From assembly GCA_022606425.2 (NCBI GenBank), contig JAHDVF020000053.1, positions 1,364,001 through 1,428,000 on the forward strand: a DNA stretch of 64,000 nt, read 5' to 3'. Made by a program: the position numbers and the translations under genes. Source of the stretch: Lepidostoma basale. Taxonomy: Eukaryota; Arthropoda; Insecta; Trichoptera; Lepidostomatidae. Below, one piece after another: positions 31,901 through 41,400 of the stretch (positions are counted from its first letter, which is position 1; the number at the start of each line of letters is the position of its first letter). Under the pieces are notes generated by a model, which made no database searches, had not been told where the DNA came from, and saw only the letters and a list, made by a program, of their open reading frames with translations.

Positions 31901-34900
31901 GAAAAATGTGACTATGCTATTGAAGAAATTGGAAAAATATTTGGAGTTCCAGGTTGGTTTAAATAGTTTTAAGAGTTCTAATTTTTCTTCCCGCAATAAT
32001 AAAAAATATTTTAAAATTAAATAGCTAACACAAACTCTAAACATTTTTTTCAGCTGAAAATGTCCGTAAAAAATGGTCTACGCTCCGCACACAATTTCGC
32101 AGAGAATTAAATAAACAAATATCATTGCGAAAGACAATACCAAATGCTATAAATGCGCCGACTCCCTGGAAATACTTTGTACCGTTACTCTTTCTTAGAA
32201 GTCAAATTCTCAAGAAAAGGCCCATTCTAGAGACTGAATATATTGAAGATCATGACAACATGGTGTTTGAAATAGACGATTCTCCTTATGATGATTACTT
32301 AACAGAGTTGGACATTTTAGAATCTGCGTATCAAGAACCAAGTGACAACGAGGTGCCCATGGTTCCATCGTTTCTGAACAATCAGTTCCCTAATGATCCA
32401 TTTGCAGAAAGTCAATTAGATCCTAATAAGCCCGGCACGTCCCTGGCGCAGCTCTTAGAAAACTTTCAGAAGGAGATAATCTCTTTAGAAAGGGATAAAA
32501 TGAATGTTCTAGATTTATCCAGAACGGATGATGATATATTATACCTGCACAGCCTTTTGCCTTACTTTAAGTCGCTAGATAAAACAAAAAAGTTCATCTT
32601 GAGAACCAGAATTCAACAATTAGTTTGTGATTTTATTGCTAATGAAGAGTCATGTGCTTCTGATCACTCTTATTCTGTTAGAAAATAAATTAAATTATTT
32701 TAATTTAATGCATAATAAATTCTCGACCCTTATGTATGGAAGCGAAGCATAGAACTGGCAAAAGAAGGATGAAAGTAGAATAAATGCAGTAGGAATGAGA
32801 TCTCTTAGACGAATGTGTAGATACTCTGTGTATGATAGAGTGTCGAATGAAAATATAAGAAATGAATGCGGTGTGAATGATGGTGTTATGAACAAAATAA
32901 TGAAAGGATCATTAGGATGGTTTGGAAATATGGAAAGAATGAATGAAAAAAGAATGGTAAAAAAAATATATGTTAACGATGTAAATGGAACCAGAAATAG
33001 AGGAAGACCGAGGAAAACGTGGCACGATCAAATAAATCAAATATTGAATGTCGGCCATGTGAGGTGTTGGAGAAATCGACGCGCATGCATGACACGATGT
33101 ATGAATGTTGAGGAAGTGAGAGAAATATGTCAGAAAAGAAAAGTGTAGCAGTCCATTCTTTCTGCCTACCCCTTCGGAGAGACGGCGTGATGGTTAGTTA
33201 GTTAGTTCGTTTAATTTAATGCATTGTTTGCAGACATTTTTTTTTTGCCATGCATGCCAGGTGGCAATTGTTCAAATCTACACGTAAAATTAATATTTAC
33301 ATAAATAAATTGTAATTTCCGAGCCATTGCTTATTTTGAAATTTATAAATATTTATTTTATTTTATATTAAATTTGTAGGTATGCGTTTTGGCTTGTCTT
33401 GTACTAGTATAGTATTGCAAATACATGTTTATGTGGCTTCCGCAAACAATGTGTTGAATGCTTTTACATTCATAATAGTAAAGCAGTGACAATGTTGAAA
33501 AAAAGTAGCATTAATTGACAAAGGAATCAATTACTTTAAATTTTACTCCATTATTAGAAACAGTAGGAAAAAGTGTTAAATTTTCAATATACAAGTATTT
33601 TCTAGAAGTTTTTAATAATAGTTTTGATATATGCAGATATTTGACAGTTCCCTAATATGGTAAAAGAGGTGACTCTAAAAATATTTAAAACTTCGGCAAA
33701 ACATATATTTTTCTTTATTTCATATGGAGTTCACATCATTGTTCAAAAAATAATAATATATATTTTTTAATTGAGTGTTTTGTGAGTTAACCAAAACCAG
33801 TTTTGAGAATGAGAAAATAACTGTTCCCCTCATTTAATAGAAAAAAACTGATAAACCTTGTGAAATCATATAATACCACATTATTTTAACCTGTTATTTC
33901 TCAAAAAACTAACAAAACATCACGCCATTGTCCGCAGGGGTAAGCAAAGGGAATGGACCGCCACACTACTCTATCCTGACAGACCTCTAGCTTCCTCCAC
34001 TTTCATACAACGAGTCATACACCCATGTCGATTCTTCCGACTTCTAACATGACCAACCTTTAAAATTTGATTAATTTGGTCATGTCATGTTTTCCTCGTT
34101 CTACTTCGACTCTGTACTCCATTTACATCGTTAATGTATACTTTCTTAACCATTCTTTCTCCATCCATGCGCTCCATATGTCCGAACCAACACAGCGATA
34201 CTTTCATATTTTTTTTCATAATACCTTCTTCTGCTGTACATTCCTTTCTTATATCAGCATTTGAGATTCTGTTGTACATTGCTGTAATGAATTTTAAATG
34301 TGTATATACACATGGAAGATCCAATTAGCTTCAAACCATTAATATATTACAAGATTCATTACTTTTTTAATAAATCTCTGGGAAATATCACAATACTACA
34401 AAAGAAATTACCTTTTTACAGTCAATTTGGGTTACTCCTAATTAAACATTAAAAAAAATATTTCATTACCCGTTCTGTGAGACATAGCCTCATCATCTCC
34501 ATTGTTTAATCTGTAGGTTTCCATCAGCATTCGCTGAGTTATTGCTGGGCCTAATGTTTTCATTCCTGATCGACCTGTTCTTGAATTTTTGCCCCAGGCA
34601 TTCCTGAGCATGCGTGTTACTGCATTCCTGTAATATTTAATCATCAGTTATATAAACCGTAGTAAAATAGAGTATTTTAAACCTTATAGTGCGGCTGACT
34701 GTATTTGCAGTCCAAAAAACTCGTTTCGAACTGTGGTAGACTAAATTTACAGCTCATGTTTGAATGTGTCTTATAAACCTTTCTACTTTAGTTCCTTACA
34801 CCTAAATTGTACGTAATATTATAATGAACTGGGAATATCTGTCCGATCTGTAAATGTAGCCAACCGCAATTCGTGAGCATTTTATTTTCATTGCATTAAA

Positions 34901-36116
34901 ATTTCCAATTAAAAACTTTTAAAAAGTAAATTGTTTTGGCCAAAACACTATGACACTTCAGCATTATCAACTGTTAAAAAAATCATGTTGAGTTGTTGGT
35001 AAAACCTGATGATACCAACAATTGTCGCGACACTCCCAAAAAATTTATAATAAAAATTGTGATATCATAACAGTGTTATAAATTTTAACAGTTAATTAAA
35101 CTTTTAAAAATAATTTGCCTACTGCTATTTTTGTTTAGATGCAAATAATATGTTTGACTGCTTGTTTATATAAATCTGTGTATATTATTATAATTTTTTC
35201 TTTGAATAATGTCACATGTTCGTAGTATTTTATTAAAGTAGAGTGTGTGAAGAAAAAACGATTAGGTATAAAATAATACTCCTACATGTAAGTTTAGTTA
35301 ATAACTAAATATATTTATACAAAAAAAAAATTAAGTATATTTATTCATGTGTTATTATTTTATGAAATTCATTCTTAAATATTATTCCTGGTTGACTTTA
35401 CTTCTCAATTGTTTATTGATCTATATTACAGTGTAATTATTGGAAGGTAACCTCTCAACAAGCCCCAACCGTTGGGCCATTGCTTCTAGCCCTATTCTTG
35501 AGACTCGTTTATAATTTCTCAAATATTCCCAGATTATGCCAAAAGTTAGACTACCAACGACATCTATTGGTGTACACAAAGTTAAATAGTTTATCGGCTA
35601 ATTACATGTTTTACAAACTGAAAAAATGATGTTTCGTAAATGTCATTAATATCTTACTACTCGAGAGGTTAAATAATATCTTATGTTTAAACTTTTCAAT
35701 GGCCCTATATTTCCTCGAAAATTTGGGAAAATCTGGTTTGCTCTATATTGTTTATAATTTCATACACGATTCCAGGCTTTTGTCATATGCTCAACTATTA
35801 AATTAAAATTAAAATAAATTTATTTTAAACATGCTCTTCGCGTAAGAGTCAAAGAGTCGCATTTGGCTCGTCAGCCGAATGCGTCAATTTTCGGTGACAG
35901 CTAATAATTATTGTAGAGCTGATTGAAACGTATAAATGTTTACCTCGGATACGGGACATTGTCTGGTCCTACACAGTCGAGTGAGTCTGTGAGGGCGTCT
36001 CCCCAAATATTCCGCAGCCCGTGGCCCCCGCCCCTACAGCGGGGGGCCTCTTGCGCTAGCGCCACAGAGAGCCAGGCTGCGCAGACCACGGCCACCGCCA
36101 CCTCGCGGCCTGATAT
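28915..36116 (-). CDS. Spätzle/neurotrophin-like cystine-knot ligand, 5' exon not found
   Basis: Likely secreted ligand of a Toll-type receptor. Minus-strand exons 36116-35944, 34627-34470, 30172-29989 and 29107-28915 join in frame (phases 2, 1, 2) into 235 codons ending at TGA 28917-28915. The first visible exon begins at a TAG acceptor and encodes a hydrophobic VAVAVVCAAWLSVALA stretch before QEAPRC, clearly a signal peptide, so the initiator Met must be in a small upstream exon I did not locate. The C-terminal part has the cystine-knot spacing: CRTRYNTT, EVCESSECDV, GSCTQTYVPYLFLVI, and the SGCVCKPK end. The pro-region is short. Subfamily (Spz3, 4 or 6 type) is not assigned; other cystine-knot ligands (trunk/PTTH) fit less well. 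Its introns hold a Tigger element, a GC-rich island and an oppositely oriented complete gene. Confidence 0.8.
29354..29811 (-). mobile_element. Tigger/pogo element, internally deleted, keeps transposase C-terminus
   Basis: Ends CAGTAGAGTCTCGATTATCC and, reverse complement on the right, CAGTAAAGTCTCGGTTATCC, each flanked by TA; total 458 bp. Sub-terminal GGTCGGATAA repeats follow. On the minus strand a frame ends at TAA 29623-29621 with KRQTAGKQKTITDFFTQA. That has the PIP-box pattern QxxIxxFF found at the C-terminus of Tigger transposases. The catalytic domain is gone. Lies in an intron of the Spätzle-like gene. Confidence 0.85.
30780..31215. other. GC-rich island in an intron
   Basis: Compared with its AT-rich surroundings this block is strongly GC- and CpG-rich (for example around 31040-31160). 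Open frames on both strands (30969-31199 plus, 31239-30940 minus) are low-complexity Arg/Pro and match no family I know. It could be a retroelement 5' region or a CpG-rich promoter for the MADF gene, whose ATG is 600 bp downstream. Confidence 0.45.
31805..32688 (+). CDS. MADF-BESS domain DNA-binding protein
   Basis: Nuclear regulator of the Adf-1-like type. Exon 31805-31952 (GT at 31953) joins exon 32054-32688 (after TTTTCAG) in phase 1, giving 260 aa. The MADF domain spans about residues 10-95: FIKEVRHRPCLWD, then NREKCDYAIEEIGKIF, then VRKKWSTLRTQFRRELNK and PWKYFVPLLFL, the classic Myb/SANT-related pattern of three Trp-anchored helices. An acidic middle region (about 114-150) is followed by a BESS motif at about 208-240 (DDILYLHSLLPYFKSLDKTK), a protein interaction module. 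Both domains are complete. The gene is nested inside an intron of the Spätzle-like gene on the opposite strand. AATAAA overlaps the stop codon (32684-32689). A LINE follows 26 bp after the stop. Target unknown. Confidence 0.88.
32715..33212 (+). mobile_element. LINE family A, 3' end copy
   Basis: Reads [59 protein letters not shown] and [19 protein letters not shown] almost without interruption from 32795 to 33148, then CTGCCTACCCC, GGCGTGATGG and GTTA units to 33207. A young-looking copy immediately downstream of the MADF gene. Confidence 0.9.
33213..33901. other. Intron sequence with one decayed fold-back piece
   Basis: AT-rich. Around 33700-33770 the blocks CGGCAAAACATATA and GGAGTTCACATCATTGTTCA mark a decayed half of the GAAACATGTC fold-back family. 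No gene. Confidence 0.45.
33902..34290 (-). mobile_element. LINE family A, 3' end copy
   Basis: Minus strand from about 34285 reads [41 protein letters not shown] and SRTRKT, then continues to GGCGTGATG at the left end. Frame-broken. It lies in the intron between the 34627-34470 and 30172-29989 exons of the Spätzle-like gene, in the same orientation as that gene. Confidence 0.85.
34930..35105. repeat. Fold-back element with partial hammerhead
   Basis: Contains TTTTGGCCAAAACACTATGA and AACAGTTAATTAA ends of the hammerhead fold-back family. Plus strand 35006-35012 is CTGATGA, but stem II runs into ATTGTCGCGAC: the GAAAC-palindrome part has been deleted. TTGTTGGT before and ACCAACA after the CTGATGA form a small hairpin, a remnant of the inverted organisation. 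Confidence 0.6.
35110..35940. other. Intron, nothing recognised
   Basis: AT-rich intronic DNA between the first two visible exons of the Spätzle-like gene. No repeat ends identified. Confidence 0.45.
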
Positions 36117-36239
36117 CTAGAACAAATGAAAAACAAATTATTCGCGTGTAATATGTCCGCATCGGCCATTATTTGAAAGTAACCTGAATACGTCGACTGG
36201 TAAGGAATACACAGTTACTGTCCATTGTAAATGGACCTT

Positions 36240-36302
36240 TGGCCGGAGGAAGCAGCCCGCAAGACACACGACAAGTTGAAAGATCGAAGGTAAAAAAAAA
36301 CG
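36240..36302 (+). mobile_element. Very short LINE C-terminal remnant
   Basis: An ATG frame at 36231-36293 reads MDLWPEEAARKTHDKLKDRR and stops. The sequence resembles the spacer of RTE elements. It is too short to classify firmly. Confidence 0.3.
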
Positions 36303-37340
36303 TTATTTGAACTGATTCTGGAAAAGCTAGTTCAAAAACAAGAAAATGGCTTAGTTTTGTCAGTTCTGGTTAATTAACCGCTACCTAAAATCTTAATAAT
36401 AATAATAATAAATTGGATGATTTATAGAGCGCCATTTTTATGAATTAATCATCTCAAGGGCGCTGTGATAAAGTCAATAGTGCTGATTTGTACATTATTG
36501 TCATTTCTTAAACGAATGTTAATATTATTATCATTTTTTATCATACTTTATAATTGAAAGTTAATGAGAATTTAAACAAAATTAAAATAATACTTCTACA
36601 AAATTACGCGATTAAAAAAAAGTGAGAGTGAAAATCGAAGAACCTTTTTTGATATTTTTATGTTATAAATAACCGGTTTTTGTTACAATTTAGTAAAATA
36701 AATAATAATAAAATAACACAATAATTAAATACAAACATGGCCGCTTTTAGCTGTTTACAAAAAATGCAGTAATATTTAGAAAAAATGCAATAATTACTTC
36801 AAACCACAAATTAAAACGCATACCTAGGTATAGCAGAATGAAAATTTAAAGAAAGTGATAAAACAGTAGATTATGAGGATTCCAATGTTGCTGTAATAAC
36901 TGGATTTATTATAATACTTAGTAGGTATATATTAATGTTATTAATGCGAAAGTTGTGCAACTTTATGTATTCATAAACCACTAAGTTATTGGACGAATAC
37001 AAGTAGGTATATGCATTCTGAATGCACATATTTAGTATAATAGATAAACGAACGTCTAGTTAAAAATAGTTAATATCAGGTTAATAGTAGGTTAAACGAT
37101 GCTGTTATATTGTGCCAAGATATATTTCGATATATTTCTGTCGGAAGGGATGATTTTAAGTGCCCCATTTAATAAATATCTATTGTATTTGAAACTACGA
37201 ATTGAAATATTTCTGATTTGATATTGAAGTGGGTAAATGTAGATATATCATAGCTCAGGCAATAATCAGTAAATAATTTTATTAATAACAAATACTTATA
37301 TTTGGAAGTGAGAAATATTATAGAAATAAAAAATCATTAT
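36303..37340. other. AT-rich intergenic with one (ATA)n microsatellite
   Basis: TAATAATAATAATAATAATA at about 36391-36411. Otherwise no feature. The missing first exon of the Spätzle-like gene could lie here or further right. Confidence 0.45.
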
Positions 37341-37344
37341 TCTG

Positions 37345-37795
37345 TCAGCTCCAAGCTGACTGACGATAAATGCCGCGGAAATGAGATCCCTGAGAAGAAT
37401 GTGCTGGAAAACTATAAATGAAAGAATACCGAACGACGAAAGAGTGAAGGAATGTAAGGCAGATGATTGCATCCTAAGTATTATTAGAAAAGGATAACAA
37501 TGATGGTTTGGACATACCTATTGATCGAATGGAAGAGAGAAGATTGGTAAAAAGTTGTAATCAAGCAGTTTGAATGGAAAAAGAAGAATGGCCGAGGAAG
37601 ACACGACATGACCAAATTAATCAATCACTATAAGGCAGCCACCTTCGAAGTCGGGAAAAATTTCTTGCACGTTACGATGTATGAAAATAGAGGAACCTTG
37701 AGTGTTATGTCAGGATAGAGCCGCGTGGCGATCCACCCTCTCTGCCTACCCCCGAGAAAATGGCGTGATGGTGTGTTAGTTAGATAGTTAGAGAA
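37345..37795 (+). mobile_element. LINE family A, decayed copy
   Basis: Recognisable blocks: GAGATCCCTGAGAAGAATGTG, ATGGTTTGGACATAC, GAATGGCCGAGGAAGAC, ATGAAAATAGAGGAA, CTCTGCCTACCCC and GGCGTGATGG plus GTTAG tail. No open frame is left. Confidence 0.75.
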
Positions 37796-38509
37796 ATAGT
37801 AATGTTATAATCCGCTCTTAATTATTGTGACGAAATATATCGCAATACTAGTTATAGCAAAAATAAAATGCAATAAATCGTTCGCCGATATTTCAATGCT
37901 TAAGTACATGCAGCTCGCCTAGGAAAACACAATAACTAATTCAAATTATTGTAGATCAGGGGTGTCAAACTCGCAGCCCGAGGGCCGCATGCGGCCCACG
38001 ACGAATATTTTTGCGGCCCGGGGAATATATCGGCACACAATAACATATAATAAAATAACAAACAAAAAATTAAATAGGCAGAATTCGCTAAAAGATTTTT
38101 TTAATTACACTCTTTTTTGGTATTATTAAACAAAATGCGTACATTTATTTTGAATATACCACAATTAGGTAAATACGATATTTAAGCATAAATAATATCT
38201 AAATATGTCAAAAGTTAGGTTACTGACTTTTTGACATGTGAAAAATGTTGAAACAAATTTTTAAAAATACAAACAAAATGCTTTAAGAAAAGCTGATTAA
38301 ATGTTCAACTGTTAAATAATTAACAATATTTAAGTCAGGACGTAAACAATAAATTTTTCTCATTCTTGATATACCTATGTTTAAAATGTATCCAGGCACT
38401 ACTCCTCTTATCTTCCCCTCGGGAACAGACTTTTTTTTTATAAATACAATCCCAACCCTAACTGGTCTTCCATTCCTTGACAATAATGTAAGACTTTATC
38501 ATAAACCCT

Positions 38510-38700
38510 AAATCCCCCCTCGCCCTCTTTCGGAGGGACACTCCGGGCTATACATTTAGCCCCATCATAAAACAACTACCACATCACATTCCAACAATGT
38601 TTCCTACAGACGTAAGAGGAATAGCCATTAGAGCTGAACCTCTGTAAGCCAGAAGATCCAAGTCTAAGTCCAAGTAATGTGTTATTCGAAATAAACCTAC
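38510..38700 (+). repeat. SINE-like repeat (family with AACAATGTTTC)
   Basis: Shares ACAATGTTTCCTACAGACGT, CCATTAGAGCTGAACC and a CCAAGTC end with an inverted copy at 40441-40590, and more distantly with 45170-45345 and 43450-43555. Non-coding, origin unknown. Confidence 0.65.
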
Positions 38701-38750
38701 GTTTCTATAAATATTAGGGTTTTTTGCGACCCACCTAAAGTTAAACCTTG

Positions 38751-38910
38751 TTTTATAACTGTTAATTCAAAAACTTTGTTTTATATCACAAATTGTATTT
38801 ATTTTACTTTACGACAGCTGTTTCATCATGGTTGATGAAACAGCTGTCGTAAAGTAAAATAAATACAATTTGTGATATAAAACAAAGTTTTTGAATTAAC
38901 AGTTATAAAA
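38751..38910. repeat. Perfect palindrome, 78-bp arms
   Basis: Positions 38751-38828 and 38833-38910 are exact reverse complements with a 4-nt loop (TGGT). Each arm contains GAAACAGCTGTC facing outward, the 3' half of the hammerhead seen at 40.7 kb, but the CTGATGA-stem II part is missing. The flank TTTCGGCCAAAACAATGG to the right also occurs beside the 41.1-kb and 34.9-kb copies. Confidence 0.92.
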
Positions 38911-39009
38911 TGTTAAAATATCATAGTGTTTCGGCCAAAACAATGGACTATTTATTTAATTAAACCTTGTTTGTTTATCCCAAGTTAGCTTCTGAGTTTG
39001 ACACCCTTG

Positions 39010-39785
39010 TAGATAGATTTTGACTAAATATATTTATTTTTAACTAGTTCATAAAATGAGACACTTTCTACCGAGTCTTTGTTATGCTTAATTCGTAAAA
39101 ATGGCGTTCTATAAATCATAATATTATTATCATCATCAGATAAAAATAATATTTAATGTGCATAGTCGTAGTTAATGTGTTATGGGTGAAAGTAGATTCA
39201 GAAAACTGTGAAATCGAATTAATATCTCAGTTGGAACGGTAAAATATATTTATTTACAATAATTTATTTCAATTTTTTAAACTGTCAATCAAAAACAGTT
39301 TGATTTTATCAAAACATCTTCAATACCAATAAACAGCAATGTAATAATGTGTATCGGTATTCCTTTCACAATGTTTAAATGCTATGAAATAATAATCTCA
39401 TATTATAACGTATCGTGACTAAGTTCATAATTGTAAAAAAACTTGTAATTAAAAGCATTTGTTCGCATAATGAAACATAGACACTAAAACACGAACATCG
39501 CACCGGGTTGAGATATTTTGGATTCCATCGAATAATAAATGCAGAAATTCATGCGTTCTGCAGTTTTTGTACAAAAATTGTCGAAGGAGAAATTACAAAG
39601 TTGGTCACCAAAGAAAACTGTTAATACAAAACATTGATATATATTTGTTGAATACATGTTAATTTCTTCTATGTTCGCCGTACTTTGTGTTGTATATGTT
39701 TTATTTGTCTTTTTCTTTTTTTTATATACTCGTAATTTGTATATACAACACTATTAAAATTACATATCAGACATGTTAAAAATAT
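39010..39785. other. Intergenic, nothing recognised
   Basis: AT-rich, no supported feature. Confidence 0.45.
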
Positions 39786-39787
39786 TT

Positions 39788-40158
39788 TTAACTAACTAAC
39801 CATCACGCCATTTCCCCGGAGGGGTAGGCAGAGAGGATGGATCGCCACACTGGCCAGTCCTGGCATACCTCTCGAGATTCCTCTACATTCATACATCGTA
39901 CCATGCACGCACGTCGATTATTCCGACTTCGAATGTGGCCGCCGTTTAGTAATTGATTAATTTGGTCATGCCATGTTTTCCTCGATCGTCCTCGGCTTCT
40001 TTTCCCACTCACGCTGCTTGTGTACAACTTTTAACCATTCTACTCTCATCCATTCGTTCCATATGTCCAAACCATCTCAGGGATCCATTTTTAATTTTAT
40101 TCATGATGCAGTCATCTGCCTTACATTTCTTTCTTATTTCATCGTTATAATAATTTAA
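39788..40158 (-). mobile_element. LINE family A, 3' end copy
   Basis: Minus strand ends at 39790 with GGCGTGATGGTTAGTTAG. Upstream it reads [22 protein letters not shown] and [17 protein letters not shown] frame break near 40025 separates it from the [11 protein letters not shown] region. This copy is of the subtype also found at 53767-53962. Confidence 0.85.
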
Positions 40159-40440
40159 GTAGTAATAGTATGTTTAGTAGAATTTTCGTGAAAAGTATAT
40201 TAATTTAACGTTTGTATTTTTGACATTGCATTCTATCTATCATCATTTGCATGGTGAATATGCAAATAGTATTTTATTCGTATATTATTTGTAAAAGCTA
40301 AAATTACGTCTTAAATATCACGACAAACTTTAATGATTGCTGAACGCACGAAAAAGCTAATGTTGAAAAAAAATATCTACATGATATCATTGTAATTATT
40401 TTTCTGATTCAACTTCAAATGAAAACTAGCGACGAGACGA

Positions 40441-40590
40441 TATAGTATGTATTATAATAACACATGGACTTGGACTTGGATCTTCTGGCTTACAGAGGTT
40501 CAGCTCTAATGGCTATTCCTCTTACGTCTGTAAGAAACATTGTTGGAATGTGATTTGATAGTTGTTTTATGATGGGGCTAATGAAGCTAC
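40441..40590 (-). repeat. SINE-like repeat, inverted copy
   Basis: Reverse complement of the block at 38570-38690: GACTTGGATCTTCTGGCTTA, AGAGCTGAACC and AACAATGTTTC in reverse. Together the two could pair over more than 100 nt. Confidence 0.7.
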
Positions 40591-40711
40591 AAAAACTAAA
40601 AATATATTTTAAAATAAGCAAGTATTTATAATTATTATTATTAATTATTAACTGTTTAATTGAAACGCTGTTATAATATCACAATTGATTTAATTTCTAT
40701 GAAATTGCCGC

Positions 40712-40747
40712 GACAGCTGTTTCACTAACCAATGTCAGCATCATCAG
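40712..40747 (-). ncRNA. Hammerhead ribozyme, CAGCTG type, intact core
   Basis: Minus strand 40747 to 40712 reads CTGATGA, TG, stem II CTGAC-ATTG-GTTAG (five pairs, one G-U), T, GAAA, the palindrome CAGCTG, and TC. Cleavage triplet GUC, followed by GCGG. In stem I the core-proximal C-G pair is followed by an internal loop and a distal GATTG with CAATT helix. That is the usual type I layout, in which the internal loop makes tertiary contacts. This is the most complete ribozyme in the window. Confidence 0.85.
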
Positions 40748-40792
40748 GTGTTACAATCAACTAAACTTTTAGTGTTTCAATTAAACAGTTAA

Positions 40793-41111
40793 CCGCCCTA
40801 TGCATATAAACGTACGTGATACGCACACTTTGACTGTACCATTCTGCGCTATCCCGTATCAAGTAAGCGCTTGAAAAAAAGTTATGTATCTAAAATGTAC
40901 AAGCTGTTAAAGATATGCGCGTGTGCCAACAGCACTTGAGTACAAGTCTTCACAAGTATGATAAGTTTTACAAGCGGCAGGCGATGTGTGCGGTCTAGTT
41001 TTTGACGTTTCGTAATTTAAAAAATTAAATTAATATATAATTAAATTTAATTAATAAAAAAAACGTGATTTTTTAGCATATTTCTCGGAAAGTTACCTGA
41101 AGGTAAAGCGG
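40793..41111. mobile_element. piggyBac-like MITE at a TTAA site
   Basis: Flanked by TTAA at 40789-40792 and 41112-41115, with ends CCGCCCTA and (reverse complement) CCGCTTTA. Comparison with the paralogous fold-back flank at 38903-38915 shows the uninterrupted sequence. TTAA duplication and CC-starting ends are those of piggyBac-type elements. No ORF. Confidence 0.7.
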
Positions 41112-41234
41112 TTAATAATGTGGAAATATCAAAGAGTTTCCGCCAAAACAATGGATTATTACTATAAAGAAAATGTATTGTAAAGATAACAGTTTAATTT
41201 ATTTAAAAGCGAGTGTGGATAACAGTAGTTCCTT

Positions 41235-41400
41235 TAGTATGAAGTTGTATTATATTTTATATTAATGTGATGTGATAAAGCCTTAGCAAGTTGATACATG
41301 CAATTCTCATAAAATATAATATAACTTCTAGAAAGCAGACGTTTTCGTTCGTATTATTTTTTTTGTAAGTAGTTATACAAGTAACAATAAACGAGAGTTT
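41235..41400. repeat. Fold-back element, decayed (GAAACATGTC family)
   Basis: Recognisable GTATTATATTTTATATTAATG left part, AAGCCTTAGCAAG centre and TAATATAACTTCTAGAAAGC plus GACGTTTTCGTTCGTATTA right part. 41401-42044 is AT-rich without features apart from short repeats of the GCTGAACGCACGAAAAAGC sequence, which occurs at 40343 and 41771. Confidence 0.6.

Larger units (their letters stand above)
37957..39009. mobile_element. hAT-like DNA transposon remnant with nested insertions
   Basis: Left end CAGGGGTGTCAAACTC and right end (reverse complement) CAAGGGTGTCAAACTC differ at one position. Flanking TAGAT on both sides is a minimum duplication; if the right end is taken three bases shorter, the 8-bp TTGTAGAT at 37949-37956 and 39007-39014 is a perfect hAT-size duplication. 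GCATGCGGCCC near the left end is typical of this repeat type. No transposase ORF. It contains a SINE-like piece (38510-38700) and the perfect palindrome at 38751-38910. Confidence 0.7.
40625..41165. repeat. Fold-back element with intact hammerhead, split by a MITE
   Basis: Contains AACTGTTTAATTGAAACGCTG on the left and TTTCAATTAAACAGTT on the right as arms, with the ribozyme core between them. The right flank is interrupted at TTAA by a 319-bp insertion (40793-41111) and resumes TAATGTGGAAATATC to CAAAACAATGG, matching the uninterrupted flank at 38903-38945. Confidence 0.8.
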
